Shown piece after piece: positions 41,398-49,869 of a stretch of DNA of 64,000 nucleotides. This stretch comes from Clostridia bacterium (GTDB taxonomy: Bacteria > Bacillota > Clostridia > Christensenellales > Aristaeellaceae): assembly GCA_017543905.1 (NCBI GenBank), contig JAFYFC010000025.1:18675-82674 (forward strand). Reading direction: 5' to 3'. Every line of letters starts with the position of its first letter. The stretch's first letter is position 1. The notes under the pieces were generated by a model that was not told where the DNA came from, ran no database searches, and saw nothing but the letters and a program-made list of their open reading frames with translations. A program made the position numbers and the translations under genes.

Positions 41398-42651
41398 TCA
41401 AATATCCAGACTATTTTCGTTCAGCAAAAAATCGTACAGATTCATGGTGGTTATGCCGTGCTCGTCCCTGCGGACGTTCAGCGTGTCGTTGACTATCACC
41501 AGCTTTTTGAACGAATCGTCCACGTTCAGCAGGGACGCCTTTTCCTGCTTCGTCTTATTTTCGTCCGGCAGGCTGAAGGCGGATTGCAGATAGTATTTCT
41601 TGCTGCCCATATTGGCCACGAAATCGATTTCCAGCTGCGCCCTTTCCCTTTTGCCGCTTCCGTTCGTGAGCCTGACCGGCACCACGCCTACGTCTACCTT
41701 ATAGCCCCGCATGCGCAGCTCGTTATAAATAACGTTCTCCATAAGATGCGTTTCTTCGGTTTGCCTGAAGCCGAGTCTCGCGTTTCTGAGCCCCGTGTCC
41801 TCAAAGTAGTATTTGAGCGGCGTGCCTATGTATTTTCTGCCCTTCACGTCGTAACGGTTCGCTTCGCTTATCAGAAACGCGTCCTCGAGATATTTTATAT
41901 ACTGGCTGATCGTGTTTACGGAAATATCGGAGCGTAAGCTGCTTCTGAACGTCGCTTCGATTTTGGAGGGATTTGTAAGCGAGCCTACGGCGGAGGCCAG
42001 CACGTTTATAATATCGTTCAGCTCCTGCAGTTTTTCGATACGGTTTCTTTCGCATATATCCTTTATATACGTCTCTTCGAACAGCGTCGTGAGATACTGT
42101 ATCTTCTGCTGCTCCGTTTTCATCGAAAGTATCTGCGGCAGAGCGCCGTAGGTCATATAATCAGCAAAGCCCTGATACCTGTCTGAAGGATACGCGCTCA
42201 TGTATTCCTTGAATGAAAGCGGATAAACGCGTATTTCGTCGCCTCTGCCGCGAAACTCCGTAATCACGTCCCTCGACAGAAATTTCGAATTGCTGCCGGT
42301 CACGCAGATGTCCAGATTCGGCGTGTGCAGCAGGGAATTCAGGACCTCCTCGAAATCCTCCAGCAGCTGCACCTCGTCCAGCAGCAGGTAGTATTCCCCG
42401 CTGCCAGTAAGCCGGCCTTCTATATAGGCTAAGATCGCGTCCGCCTTTCTGTATTCCCTGTTTTTTCTTTCGTCCAGAGCTATCCCGATAATATGATCCT
42501 CCGGAACGCCGCTTTCCAGCAGATAATTTCTGTACAGCTTGAATACGAGGTAGGATTTGCCTGAGCGTCTTACGCCGGTGACGACCTTTATCATGCCGTT
42601 GTGAAGCCTGTTTTTTAAGTTGTCAAGATACTTGTCACGTCTGATCTCCAT
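41398..42651 (-). CDS. AAA ATPase with C-terminal DUF4143 domain
   Basis: 417 residues. The AAA_14 domain carries Walker A TGVRRSGKSYL at about 25-35, Walker B YYLLLDEVQLL at about 95 and the sensor ICVTGSNSKFLS. The DUF4143 part (about 230-370) contains NTISQYIKYLEDAFLI, KYYFEDTGLRNA, HLMENVIYNELRMRG and EIDFVA---KYYLQSA. The last elements have the E-x-D-x-Q/E-x-K shape of a PD-(D/E)XK nuclease fold, although a Lys is not clearly in place. Such genes are scattered, often mobile, and of unknown function. The gene is bounded by hairpins that share ACTGAAAATTTGCGGCC, which supports a mobile cassette. Confidence 0.85.
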   Translation of the reverse strand: MEIRRDKYLDNLKNRLHNGMIKVVTGVRRSGKSYLVFKLYRNYLLESGVPEDHIIGIALDERKNREYRKADAILAYIEGRLTGSGEYYLLLDEVQLLEDFEEVLNSLLHTPNLDICVTGSNSKFLSRDVITEFRGRGDEIRVYPLSFKEYMSAYPSDRYQGFADYMTYGALPQILSMKTEQQKIQYLTTLFEETYIKDICERNRIEKLQELNDIINVLASAVGSLTNPSKIEATFRSSLRSDISVNTISQYIKYLEDAFLISEANRYDVKGRKYIGTPLKYYFEDTGLRNARLGFRQTEETHLMENVIYNELRMRGYKVDVGVVPVRLTNGSGKRERAQLEIDFVANMGSKKYYLQSAFSLPDENKTKQEKASLLNVDDSFKKLVIVNDTLNVRRDEHGITTMNLYDFLLNENSLDI

Positions 42652-42661
42652 AACGCTTCCT

Positions 42662-42771
42662 CTGAAAATTTGCGGCCGTTTGCCCGCTTTTTTTCAGATT
42701 ATACCACACTCCGCATTCCCTGACAACAAAAAAACTGAAAATTTATGGCCATTTGGCCACAAATTTTCAGT
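42662..42771. repeat. Right-flank hairpins of the AAA/DUF4143 gene
   Basis: An imperfect repeat beginning CTGAAAATTTGCGGCC (42662-42697) and, after about 36 bases, ACTGAAAATTTATGGCC-ATTT-GGCCACAAATTTTCAGT (42734-42771, 16 of 17 pairs). Both match the arm of the left hairpin at 41322-41363. Confidence 0.75.
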
Positions 42772-42863
42772 ATAGCGGACGCGGCGGTTATAGCATACGG
42801 CGCGCGCGTTTCCGTATCTTAATTGTCTGACGAAATCGGCTTCTTCCGCTTTTGCCCCTCTGT

Positions 42864-44849
42864 TTAATACAGCTTCGCGCCGGCGGGGATGTGGGGATCG
42901 ACCATCAGCAGATGCAGTTTTTCCTCGTCGCCTTCCTTATGCAGGGCGCTTATCAGCATGCCGCAGGAATCCACGCCCATCATCTGGCGGGGCGGCAGGT
43001 TGACTATGGCGATGCAGGTCTTGCCGACAAGCTCTTCCGGCTCGTAATACGCGTGTATGCCGCTTAAAATCGTGCGGTTTTGTCCGCTGCCGTCGTCCAG
43101 CGTGAATTTTAAGAGCTTTTTGGACTTCGGCACCGCTTCGCAATCAAGCACCTTCACCGCGCGGAAATCGCTCTTCGAGAAGGTCTCGAAATCCACCTGC
43201 TCCTCAAATAAGGGTTCGATCACGACGTTGGAGAAGTCGATTTTCTCTTCAACAGGTGCAGCTTTTTCAGCTTCCTGTGTTGCCTTGCAGGCCTCCTGAG
43301 AGGGGCAGGTAAAGCAGGCGCATTCGAATTCCGCGGGCTTTGCCTCTGCCTTTTCGGGCTTCTCCTTGTCCAAAGGTTTCATCGTGGGGAACAAAAGCAC
43401 GTCCCTTATGCTGGGGCTGTCGGTCAGCAGCATTACCAGCCGGTCTATGCCGAAGCCGAGGCCGCCGGTGGGGGGCATGCCGTATTCGAGCGCGTTTATA
43501 AAGTCGTAGTCCACCTGCGCCTTCGTGGCGGGGTCGAGCATTCTGCGCTCCGCGACCTGACGCTCGAATCTCGCGCGCTGGTCGATGGGGTCGTTAAGCT
43601 CTGAGAACGCGTTTCCGAACTCAGTGGCGTTTATAAAGTATTCGAACCTCTCCGTGAACGCGGGATCATCCGGCTTGCGCTTGGCAAGGGGGCTGATCTC
43701 CACGGGATAGTCGTAAATGAAGGTGGGCTGTATAAGCTTTTCCTCTACGAAGGCGTCGAAGAATTCCGCCAGTATCGCGCCCTTCGTGGGTATTTCGGGC
43801 AGCTCCACGTTATGCGCCTTCGCGCAGGCGATCGCGTCCGCGTCGGTCTGCCACGCGTCGTAATCCACGCCCGAATACTGCTTTACCGCTTCCTTCATCG
43901 TAAGCCTGCGCCAGCAGCCCAGGTCTATCTGATTTCCCTGATACGGCACCACCAGCGCGCCGCACACCTTCTGCGCCACGTGCTTCATCATGTCCTCTAC
44001 CAGGTCCATCATGCCGTGAAAGTCCGTATACGCCTGATACAGCTCTATCGAGGTGAACTCGGGGTTGTGCTTGGTGTCCATGCCCTCGTTTCTGAATATC
44101 CTGCCCACCTCGTACACGCGCTCCATGCCGCCCACTATCAGGCGCTTAAGGTAGAGCTCGGTCTCTATCCTTAATACCATGTCCATGTCCAGCGTGTTGT
44201 GATGGGTATAGAAGGGACGCGCGGACGCGCCTATCTCGAAGGGCGTGAGTATGGGGGTGTCTACCTCCAGAAAGCCCCGCCCGTCCAAAAACGCGCGCAG
44301 CTCGCGCAGTATAAGGCTGCGCTTCACGAACGTGTCCTGCACCTCGCGGTTCATAATGAGGTCCAGATACCTCTGGCGGTAGCGCAGGTCCGTGTCCGTA
44401 AGGCCGTGAAACTTTTCGGGCAGCGGATGCAGGCTCTTGGTAAGCAGCGTGAGCTTCTCCGCGTGCACGCTGATCTCGCCCGTCTTGGTTTTGAACACGC
44501 GGCCGGTCACGCCGATTATGTCGCCGATGTCCCAGTCCTTGAACGCGGCGTACATGTCCTCGCCCACGTCCTCGCGGCGCGCGTAAAACTGTATCTCGCC
44601 GTCGCGGTCGGATAGGTGCGCGAAGGCCGCCTTGCCCATAACGCGGCGCGACATCATGCGTCCGGCTATCGTCACGTCCTGCCCCTCGAGGCTTTCGAAG
44701 CCTTCCAGTATGTCGCGGGAGGAATGCGTGCGGTCGAATACGGTTATCACGTAAGGGCTTTTGCCCTGCGCCGTCAGCGCGTTCAGCTTGTCCAGCCTTA
44801 TCTGCTCCTGCTCGGACAGCGCGCGCGCGGGAATGCTGTTTTCAGCCAT
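42864..44849 (-). CDS. lysS: Lysyl-tRNA synthetase (class II) with C-terminal tRNA-binding domain
   Basis: 661 residues from the ATG at 44849 (AGGAGAAGCAT upstream). The OB-fold anticodon domain (about 50-170) is followed by the class II catalytic core: motif 1 near LRAFLDGRGFLEVDTPIL, motif 2 YEVGRIFRNEG---HNPEFTSIE, motif 3 GLGFGIDRLVMLL. Normal LysS ends at about 495-500 residues. Here a linker with a Cys cluster (CACFTCPSQEAC) leads to an EMAPII/Trbp111-type domain of about 100 residues (SDFRAVKVLDCEAVPKSKKL, NRTILSGIHAYYEPEELVGK), otherwise known from the MetRS C-terminus or as free Trbp111. The added domain probably raises tRNA affinity. No T-box leader was seen upstream. Confidence 0.92.
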   Translation of the reverse strand: MAENSIPARALSEQEQIRLDKLNALTAQGKSPYVITVFDRTHSSRDILEGFESLEGQDVTIAGRMMSRRVMGKAAFAHLSDRDGEIQFYARREDVGEDMYAAFKDWDIGDIIGVTGRVFKTKTGEISVHAEKLTLLTKSLHPLPEKFHGLTDTDLRYRQRYLDLIMNREVQDTFVKRSLILRELRAFLDGRGFLEVDTPILTPFEIGASARPFYTHHNTLDMDMVLRIETELYLKRLIVGGMERVYEVGRIFRNEGMDTKHNPEFTSIELYQAYTDFHGMMDLVEDMMKHVAQKVCGALVVPYQGNQIDLGCWRRLTMKEAVKQYSGVDYDAWQTDADAIACAKAHNVELPEIPTKGAILAEFFDAFVEEKLIQPTFIYDYPVEISPLAKRKPDDPAFTERFEYFINATEFGNAFSELNDPIDQRARFERQVAERRMLDPATKAQVDYDFINALEYGMPPTGGLGFGIDRLVMLLTDSPSIRDVLLFPTMKPLDKEKPEKAEAKPAEFECACFTCPSQEACKATQEAEKAAPVEEKIDFSNVVIEPLFEEQVDFETFSKSDFRAVKVLDCEAVPKSKKLLKFTLDDGSGQNRTILSGIHAYYEPEELVGKTCIAIVNLPPRQMMGVDSCGMLISALHKEGDEEKLHLLMVDPHIPAGAKLY

Positions 44850-44934
44850 ATGCTTCTCCTGTAAATGTATTTGCCTTTTCGCGCAAAGCGCAGGCGAAGG
44901 CATCGCCGAATTAATCAGGGATTCATTAAGCCCC

Positions 44935-44970
44935 AAAAATAAGGCCTGCCCCAAACAGGCAGGCCCTTAT
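44935..44970 (-). terminator. Intrinsic terminator of greA
   Basis: GGCCTGCC (44943-44950) pairs with GGCAGGCC (44958-44965), extended by ATAA/TTAT with one bulge. On the minus strand it is followed by ATTTTT. It separates greA from lysS. Confidence 0.75.
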
Positions 44971-44982
44971 GCGAACCTGCTG

Positions 44983-45471
44983 TTATCTGCGTTTTATTGC
45001 GCGTACTTCCATTTTTACCGCGCCGGCGGGAGTTTCCGCGGTCACCACGTCGCCCACGTGCGCGTTCATAAGCGCCGCGCCGATGGGGGATTCGCTGGAT
45101 ATAAACAGCTTCGCGGGATCGCTCTCAGTAAAGCCCACTATCGTATAATCGTCCTCTTCCTCGTATTCCATGTCGTATACCGTTACCACCGTGCCCAGCG
45201 ATACAATGTCCGCGGTCGCGTCGTCCTCGTCCACTATAGTCGCGTTCGCGAGCAGGTCCTCCAGCTGCACAATGCGGCCCTGTACGCGCGCCTCTTCGTT
45301 TTTGGCTTCGTCGTATTCCGCGTTTTCGCTCAGATCGCCGTGCGCGCGCGCTTCGGCTATATCGCGCGTCACCTCCGCTTTTTTGACGGTTTTCAGCATA
45401 TTCAGCTCCGCCTCGAGCTTTTCTTTATCCGCCAGTGTAAGCACCAGACCCCTCGGGTTCAGTTCGGTCAT
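44983..45471 (-). CDS. greA: Transcription elongation factor GreA
   Basis: 162 residues. The N-terminal coiled coil carries the acidic tip (DIAEARAHGDLSENAEYDEA) that enters the RNA polymerase secondary channel and stimulates cleavage of backtracked RNA. The C-terminal FKBP-like domain contains YTIVGFTESDP and ISSESPIGAALMNAHVGD. The length and key acidic residues are standard for GreA. It has a full consensus promoter and its own terminator, so it is transcribed alone. Confidence 0.95.
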   Translation of the reverse strand: MTELNPRGLVLTLADKEKLEAELNMLKTVKKAEVTRDIAEARAHGDLSENAEYDEAKNEEARVQGRIVQLEDLLANATIVDEDDATADIVSLGTVVTVYDMEYEEEDDYTIVGFTESDPAKLFISSESPIGAALMNAHVGDVVTAETPAGAVKMEVRAIKRR

Positions 45472-45534
45472 AAAAAAAACATCTCCTTACGCGTATAAAC
45501 AACAGGGAACACACCGTGCCCCTGCAACGCGCAC

Positions 45535-45563
45535 ATTATAGCGTTAAAAACAGAAATTGTCAA
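45535..45563 (-). promoter_or_regulatory. Consensus sigma-A promoter of greA
   Basis: On the minus strand TTGACA (45558-45563), a 17-base spacer and TATAAT (45535-45540): both boxes are perfect. Confidence 0.85.
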
Positions 45564-45676
45564 TACGCGTGATATTAAACCGAATTAAGTTTGTTTTATC
45601 TTTTTATCCTGCATTACGACACGGTTTGCTTTGCAGTCAGCAATATAAATTGCTTTTTCCAAATGCTTCGGGCAGC

Positions 45677-46840
45677 TTATTTGTTTCCTTTCGCGCGGTT
45701 GTGGGTCGCGCAGAGCATGGTGCAGTTGCTTATATCAGTCGCGCCGCCGTTGCTCCACGCGGTCACGTGGTCAGCGTCCATTTCGTTTATTTTGTATATG
45801 CGCGTTCGGTTGTTGTCGCTGCCCAGCGCGCACAGCGGGCAGTTGGAAACGCCTTCGGCCTTGGCCGCGTTAGTCTGCTGCGCGTATTTCGTGCGTTTTA
45901 CGTTGTCGTCGAACATACGCACTTCAAGCAGCTTGGTATCGACTGAGTCGCCTAAAATGTATTCGAACACGCCCTTCTTGTTTTTGACAAAGTAATCCTC
46001 ATACAGCTTTTTGACCTGCTCGTGCACCTTGTTCGGGTCGTAGGCTTTCATATGAAAGCGTTCATACAGGCTGCCCCAGTCAAGACCGCGCATTTCGTTT
46101 TCTACGTCCCTGAACACGCTCGATATCCAATCGATCACGCTGTTAAAGTAGGTTTTAAGTTCGGTTATATCGGTATCGAAGCGGTGTCTGCTCATGTAAT
46201 CGTCGATATTGCCCTTGCTGACCCACGCAAGCGCACATCGCAAATAATCCTGCCGCTTTACGTCGCCTTTGATATATGCGCTCCATTTCTGAATGTTCGC
46301 GTTTTGACTGTTGCTGAACTCGGCTTTCGCAAGAGTAACGAACGGCCCGGAATGGATCGCGTTTGAAAGCTCCTGTTCGTTTAGCGGAACGCCCGCTATG
46401 TTTATCGTTCTGAACCATTCTTTTATTTCGCTTTCCGTGCCGCTGCATTCGTATATGGTCAGCTTTGTATCAAGTATCCTGCGCTGCAAATCCTCCGCAA
46501 GGCCGCTGAAATAATGCGGAACGCCGTCCGCGCCGATAATGGGAAATTTGTCCGTCAGAAAGCGGCCTATGCTTGTAATGCGCTGCTGCCCGTCAAGGAT
46601 TTCAAATTTATCGTCCGCAACCTTCGTGAAGTAAATCAGACCGATGGGGTAGCCCTTCAAAATCGAATGAATAACGGCGACGTCCTTTTTGCCGTCCGCG
46701 TAAATGTAATTGCGCTGATATTCCGGCTGTATAACCAATTTGCCCGCAAGCCCGAACAGGCCCTTGCCTTCGTATTCGTTATAGACAAAGCCTTCGCAAA
46801 CCTTTTCAATGGTCAGGTCTATATTTAAGTATGTTTGCAT
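45677..46840 (-). CDS. DUF262 (GmrSD/ParB-like NTPase) protein with C-terminal HNH nuclease domain
   Basis: 387 residues. The DUF262 part shows IQPEYQRNYIYADGKK, VIHSILKGYPIGLIYFTKV and FEILDGQQRITSI, the Q-R and DGQQR motifs of the ParB/Srx-like NTP-binding fold also found in GmrS. The C-terminus is an HNH module: a CPLC zinc-binding pair, then EMDADHVTAWSNGGATDISN and CATHNRAKGN with the D-H and N-x8-H residues. This is the likely nuclease partner of the methylase gene just upstream (TAATG stop-start overlap). Such pairs act as restriction-modification or as modification-dependent restriction; the sequence suggests the former. Confidence 0.8.
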   Translation of the reverse strand: MQTYLNIDLTIEKVCEGFVYNEYEGKGLFGLAGKLVIQPEYQRNYIYADGKKDVAVIHSILKGYPIGLIYFTKVADDKFEILDGQQRITSIGRFLTDKFPIIGADGVPHYFSGLAEDLQRRILDTKLTIYECSGTESEIKEWFRTINIAGVPLNEQELSNAIHSGPFVTLAKAEFSNSQNANIQKWSAYIKGDVKRQDYLRCALAWVSKGNIDDYMSRHRFDTDITELKTYFNSVIDWISSVFRDVENEMRGLDWGSLYERFHMKAYDPNKVHEQVKKLYEDYFVKNKKGVFEYILGDSVDTKLLEVRMFDDNVKRTKYAQQTNAAKAEGVSNCPLCALGSDNNRTRIYKINEMDADHVTAWSNGGATDISNCTMLCATHNRAKGNK

Positions 46841-48027
46841 TAGTCGGGTACCTTCTTTCTAATTAGTACACGGGCATATAGTTGAATATAGTAATCGTTA
46901 TCAACCATATAATAAGTTGTATCAAGTGGCTTTTGACTAACTTTGATTGCAGGCCCATCATTCAGCTTTGATACAATGCTTGTATTTCCGTTTCTGCTAA
47001 CTTGCGTTTGATTTGGGTACACTTTTGAAGCTAAGCCAAACCATGTTTTTGTTATACCTATGATTTCAAATTGTTCAGGGCAATATTTATCAAGGAACGT
47101 TATCGGAACACCCATAACGCCGTCATAGTCCGACGGTATCGCGTCGGTGTACGGAACCTCTATCGCATCATAATTATCGTATTTCAAATAGCCTTGTTCC
47201 TTGATTTCCTTGTGCTTGCTGAATTTGAGATTGTCGGCCATGGTCATAAGCGGCAACGGCTGATGTCTCCGGCCATGGTCAAGGTTGGTGAACCAATGAC
47301 AATTTCTGAATTTGACAAGTCCTGTGCTTTCATCAAATACGCCGTTTGCATATTTAGGGTTTATACCGATAACACGGAAAAATGCATTTCCATGATTAAA
47401 ACCATTACCAAGCCAAATGCTGTTTGATCTTATCAGTGGGAATACTTCTTTATATGTTATCGCGTTTTGACTGCCTATAATTAAAAACTTCTTATTTGCT
47501 GCCATTATCCATGCAAGAAACTCACGGAACAGAGAAAACGGCGGGTTTGTAACGATGATGTCGGCTTCATCGCGCAAACGCGTCACTTCCTCGCTGCGGA
47601 AATCGCCGTCGCCTTCAAGATACTTCCATTGAAGGTCATTGATGTCGATTTTCTTGTTTCGGCGGGTCAGAGTGAAAATCTTGCCGCGATTAGGCGAAAT
47701 GCTTTCATCATATTGCGGGGATTGGGTTTCGTACTCAGTCAGAAAATCGAAAATCGAAACCTGAATGCTGGTATTTTTCTGCTTGCTTTCGGTCGCATAG
47801 CTTGTGCTGATTAGCTTTTTCAGTCCTAATCTATCAAAGTTCTGCGCGAAAAAGCGCGTGAAATTGCTCCATTCTGGATCGTCACATGGCAGCAAAACCG
47901 TTTTGTCACGGAACGTATCGGGATCATAATCTAAATATGCATTGATCTCCCGCTGTATATCATCGTATTGCGTATAGAATTCGTCATTCTTTTTTTCTTT
48001 TGCCGCGCCCAACGCTTCATTTGGCAT
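46840..48027 (-). CDS. EcoRI-type adenine-specific DNA methyltransferase
   Basis: 395 residues. It has the opening KKNDEFYTQYDDIQREINAY of M.EcoRI-like methylases, VLLPCDDPEWSNF near the AdoMet site and IIVTNPPFSLFREFL, the N-P-P-F catalytic motif IV of N6-adenine methylases. It would protect the host site from the DUF262-HNH protein encoded next (1-base overlap). A TTGCTA-17-TATTAT promoter (48107-48135) overlaps an inverted repeat. The gene is AT-rich, which marks the module as acquired. The recognition sequence cannot be predicted here, and identity with GAATTC specificity should not be assumed. Confidence 0.85.
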   Translation of the reverse strand: MPNEALGAAKEKKNDEFYTQYDDIQREINAYLDYDPDTFRDKTVLLPCDDPEWSNFTRFFAQNFDRLGLKKLISTSYATESKQKNTSIQVSIFDFLTEYETQSPQYDESISPNRGKIFTLTRRNKKIDINDLQWKYLEGDGDFRSEEVTRLRDEADIIVTNPPFSLFREFLAWIMAANKKFLIIGSQNAITYKEVFPLIRSNSIWLGNGFNHGNAFFRVIGINPKYANGVFDESTGLVKFRNCHWFTNLDHGRRHQPLPLMTMADNLKFSKHKEIKEQGYLKYDNYDAIEVPYTDAIPSDYDGVMGVPITFLDKYCPEQFEIIGITKTWFGLASKVYPNQTQVSRNGNTSIVSKLNDGPAIKVSQKPLDTTYYMVDNDYYIQLYARVLIRKKVPD

Positions 48028-48088
48028 AAACCATAACTTCCTTTTCGTACCAGCATATTAACTGACAGAGTAATAATCTTCTATATTT

Positions 48089-48184
48089 ATGGTATAAGTA
48101 GTAAGAATAATACCATACTGCAAACAAAATAGCAAGCTTCTTACGAAAATACTCATTTGGTCGTAATTTACATATACTTATGTA
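48089..48184. promoter_or_regulatory. Divergent promoter/operator region of the restriction-modification module
   Basis: For the methylase (minus strand), -10 TATTAT (48107-48112) and -35 TTGCTA (48130-48135) have a 17-base spacer. ATGGTAT (48089-48095) and ATACCAT (48110-48116) form an inverted repeat over the -10 box. For the regulator (plus), TACATA-TACT-TATGTA (48169-48184) is a 6-bp palindrome near its start region. Both look like regulator binding sites. Confidence 0.6.
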
Positions 48185-48207
48185 TAAAAGCTTCAGAGGT
48201 GGGTTTT

Positions 48208-48513
48208 ATGATTGGTGACAGGCTGAAGGATATACGCAGTGATTTTGGCGATACACAGCAGAAGCTTGCGGATAAACTCAATGTATCCAGATATACTGTA
48301 CAAAGCTGGGAGCAGGGTAAAAGCTCACCTTCCAATGAGATGCTGGTTAAAATATGCAGAATGTACAATGTTTCGTCTGATTTTTTGCTTGGCCTGAGTG
48401 ATGCTGACCCTGTGTTCTTTACCAGACGCGAACAGAAATTGAATCAGGAAAACCTGAAAATACTGCGAAAGTTTGAAGATTTTTTGATAAACGAACAATC
48501 TAATAATCAATAA
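48208..48513 (+). CDS. XRE-family regulator of the restriction-modification module (C-protein-like)
   Basis: 101 residues from the ATG at 48208 (GAGGTGGG upstream; the earlier in-frame starts lie in the operator). The HTH_3 domain spans IGDRLKDIRSDFGDTQQKLADKLNVSRYTVQSWEQGKSSPSNEML. After it come an YNVSSDFLLGLSD element, common in phage-type repressors, and a helical C-terminus. It is transcribed away from the methylase, so it probably times methylase and nuclease expression (inference from layout). Confidence 0.8.
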   Translation: MIGDRLKDIRSDFGDTQQKLADKLNVSRYTVQSWEQGKSSPSNEMLVKICRMYNVSSDFLLGLSDADPVFFTRREQKLNQENLKILRKFEDFLINEQSNNQ

Positions 48514-48624
48514 CTAAATCAATTATCATAATTATATCTGCTGTCTGCCTTATACTGTTCCCGCCGCACTTTTCACATCTCTTCGCCCGCTTGCCACTTC
48601 CTTGCGCTTTCCTCCCTTCCTCGG

Positions 48625-48653
48625 TTGACACGCCGCATTTATTTTCGTATAAT
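48625..48653 (+). promoter_or_regulatory. Consensus promoter of the CDF transporter gene
   Basis: TTGACA (48625-48630), a 17-base spacer and TATAAT (48648-48653). Confidence 0.8.
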
Positions 48654-48692
48654 CTGCGTATCAGGATTTACGCCCTCGGGCGGGAGGTTTTT

Positions 48693-49802
48693 ATGGATCG
48701 GAGCAAAACCGTTATACGCACCAGCGTTATAGGCATACTGGCAAACGTGTTTTTGTCGGCGTTCAAGCTGATCGTGGGCACGCTTTCGCACTCCATCGCG
48801 ATAATGCTGGACGCGGTGAACAACTTAAGCGACGCGCTTTCAAGCGTCGTGACCATAATCGGCACCTGCCTTGCGGGGCGGAAGCCGGACAAAAAGCATC
48901 CCTTCGGGCACGGCCGCGCGGAGTATCTGAGCGCGAGCGTGATAGCGGTCATCATACTCTACGCGGGCGTGACGGCGCTTATCGAATCCGTCAAAAAGAT
49001 AATTTCGCCCGTGCAGCCGGACTATTCCGCCGTAACGCTCGTGATCGTGGGCGCGGCGGTCGCGGTCAAGTTCCTGCTGGGCAGGTATTTTATAAAAACC
49101 GGCAAGCGCATTAACTCCGATTCGCTGGTCGCCTCGGGCAAGGACGCTGCGCTGGACAGCGCGGTGTCGCTCTCCACGCTCGCGGCGGCGGTCGTATTCG
49201 TGCTAACCAATGGCAAGGTGAGCGTGGAGGCGTACCTGGGCGCGCTCATATCCGTGCTTATGATACGCTCCGGCATCGAAATGCTGCGCGAAACCATTTC
49301 CCACATACTCGGCGAGCGTCCCGAAACCGAAAAGGCCGCCGCGGTAAAAACGGCGGTGCTCGGCTTCAGCGAGGTGTACGGCGTGTACGACCTTATACTC
49401 CACTCCTACGGCCCGGATTACGTTATCGGCTCTCTGCACATAGAGGTAAACGACGACATGAGCGTAGCGGAGCTGGACCGGCTGGAAAGGAACATCGCCG
49501 ACAAGGTGTACGAAGAGAGCGGCGTGATACTCGGCGGCATCAGCGTGTACGGCAAAAACACGCGCGGCGGCACTGCGGAACAGATGCAGCTTGCTATCCG
49601 CCGGCGCGTGATGGCGCACGAGCACGTACTGCAGATGCACGGCTTCTACATAGACGAGCAGACCAAACAGGCGCGCTTCGACATAGTGGTGGGCTTCGAC
49701 GCGCCCGACCGCGCGCAGGTCTGCCGCGAGGTGACCAAGGAGATCACCTCCCTGTACCCGGATTACACGTTCAGGATAAATCTGGATTCGGATTTCGCTT
49801 AA
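48693..49802 (+). CDS. Cation diffusion facilitator (CDF) family metal efflux protein
   Basis: 369 residues from the ATG at 48693 (GGGAGG upstream; the longer frame starts before the promoter). Six membrane helices (about 12-205) are followed by a cytosolic dimerisation domain. The transport-site motifs are LDAVNNLSDALSS in helix 2 and GKDAALDSAVS in helix 5, and KKHPFGHGRAEYLSA follows helix 2. The helix 2 site has N-x3-D in place of the H/D-x3-D of zinc-type members, so Mn, Fe or another ion is possible. It exports divalent metal by proton antiport. It is a single gene. Confidence 0.9.
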   Translation: MDRSKTVIRTSVIGILANVFLSAFKLIVGTLSHSIAIMLDAVNNLSDALSSVVTIIGTCLAGRKPDKKHPFGHGRAEYLSASVIAVIILYAGVTALIESVKKIISPVQPDYSAVTLVIVGAAVAVKFLLGRYFIKTGKRINSDSLVASGKDAALDSAVSLSTLAAAVVFVLTNGKVSVEAYLGALISVLMIRSGIEMLRETISHILGERPETEKAAAVKTAVLGFSEVYGVYDLILHSYGPDYVIGSLHIEVNDDMSVAELDRLERNIADKVYEESGVILGGISVYGKNTRGGTAEQMQLAIRRRVMAHEHVLQMHGFYIDEQTKQARFDIVVGFDAPDRAQVCREVTKEITSLYPDYTFRINLDSDFA

Positions 49803-49869
49803 GCCCGCGGGCATGTTTTGATCGCCGTTTTTTGAACGGAAGGACGGCGGGGAATGGAGGTTTTCTGTT

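Noticed and set aside
44850..44935. T-box or other riboswitch in front of lysS
   Set aside because: The gap between the greA terminator and the lysS start is under 90 bases and shows no T-box sequence or specifier stem.
45557..45995. Two plus-strand open frames upstream of greA, over the end of the DUF262-HNH gene
   Set aside because: They overlap the HNH domain codons, have no ribosome binding site and show no family resemblance.
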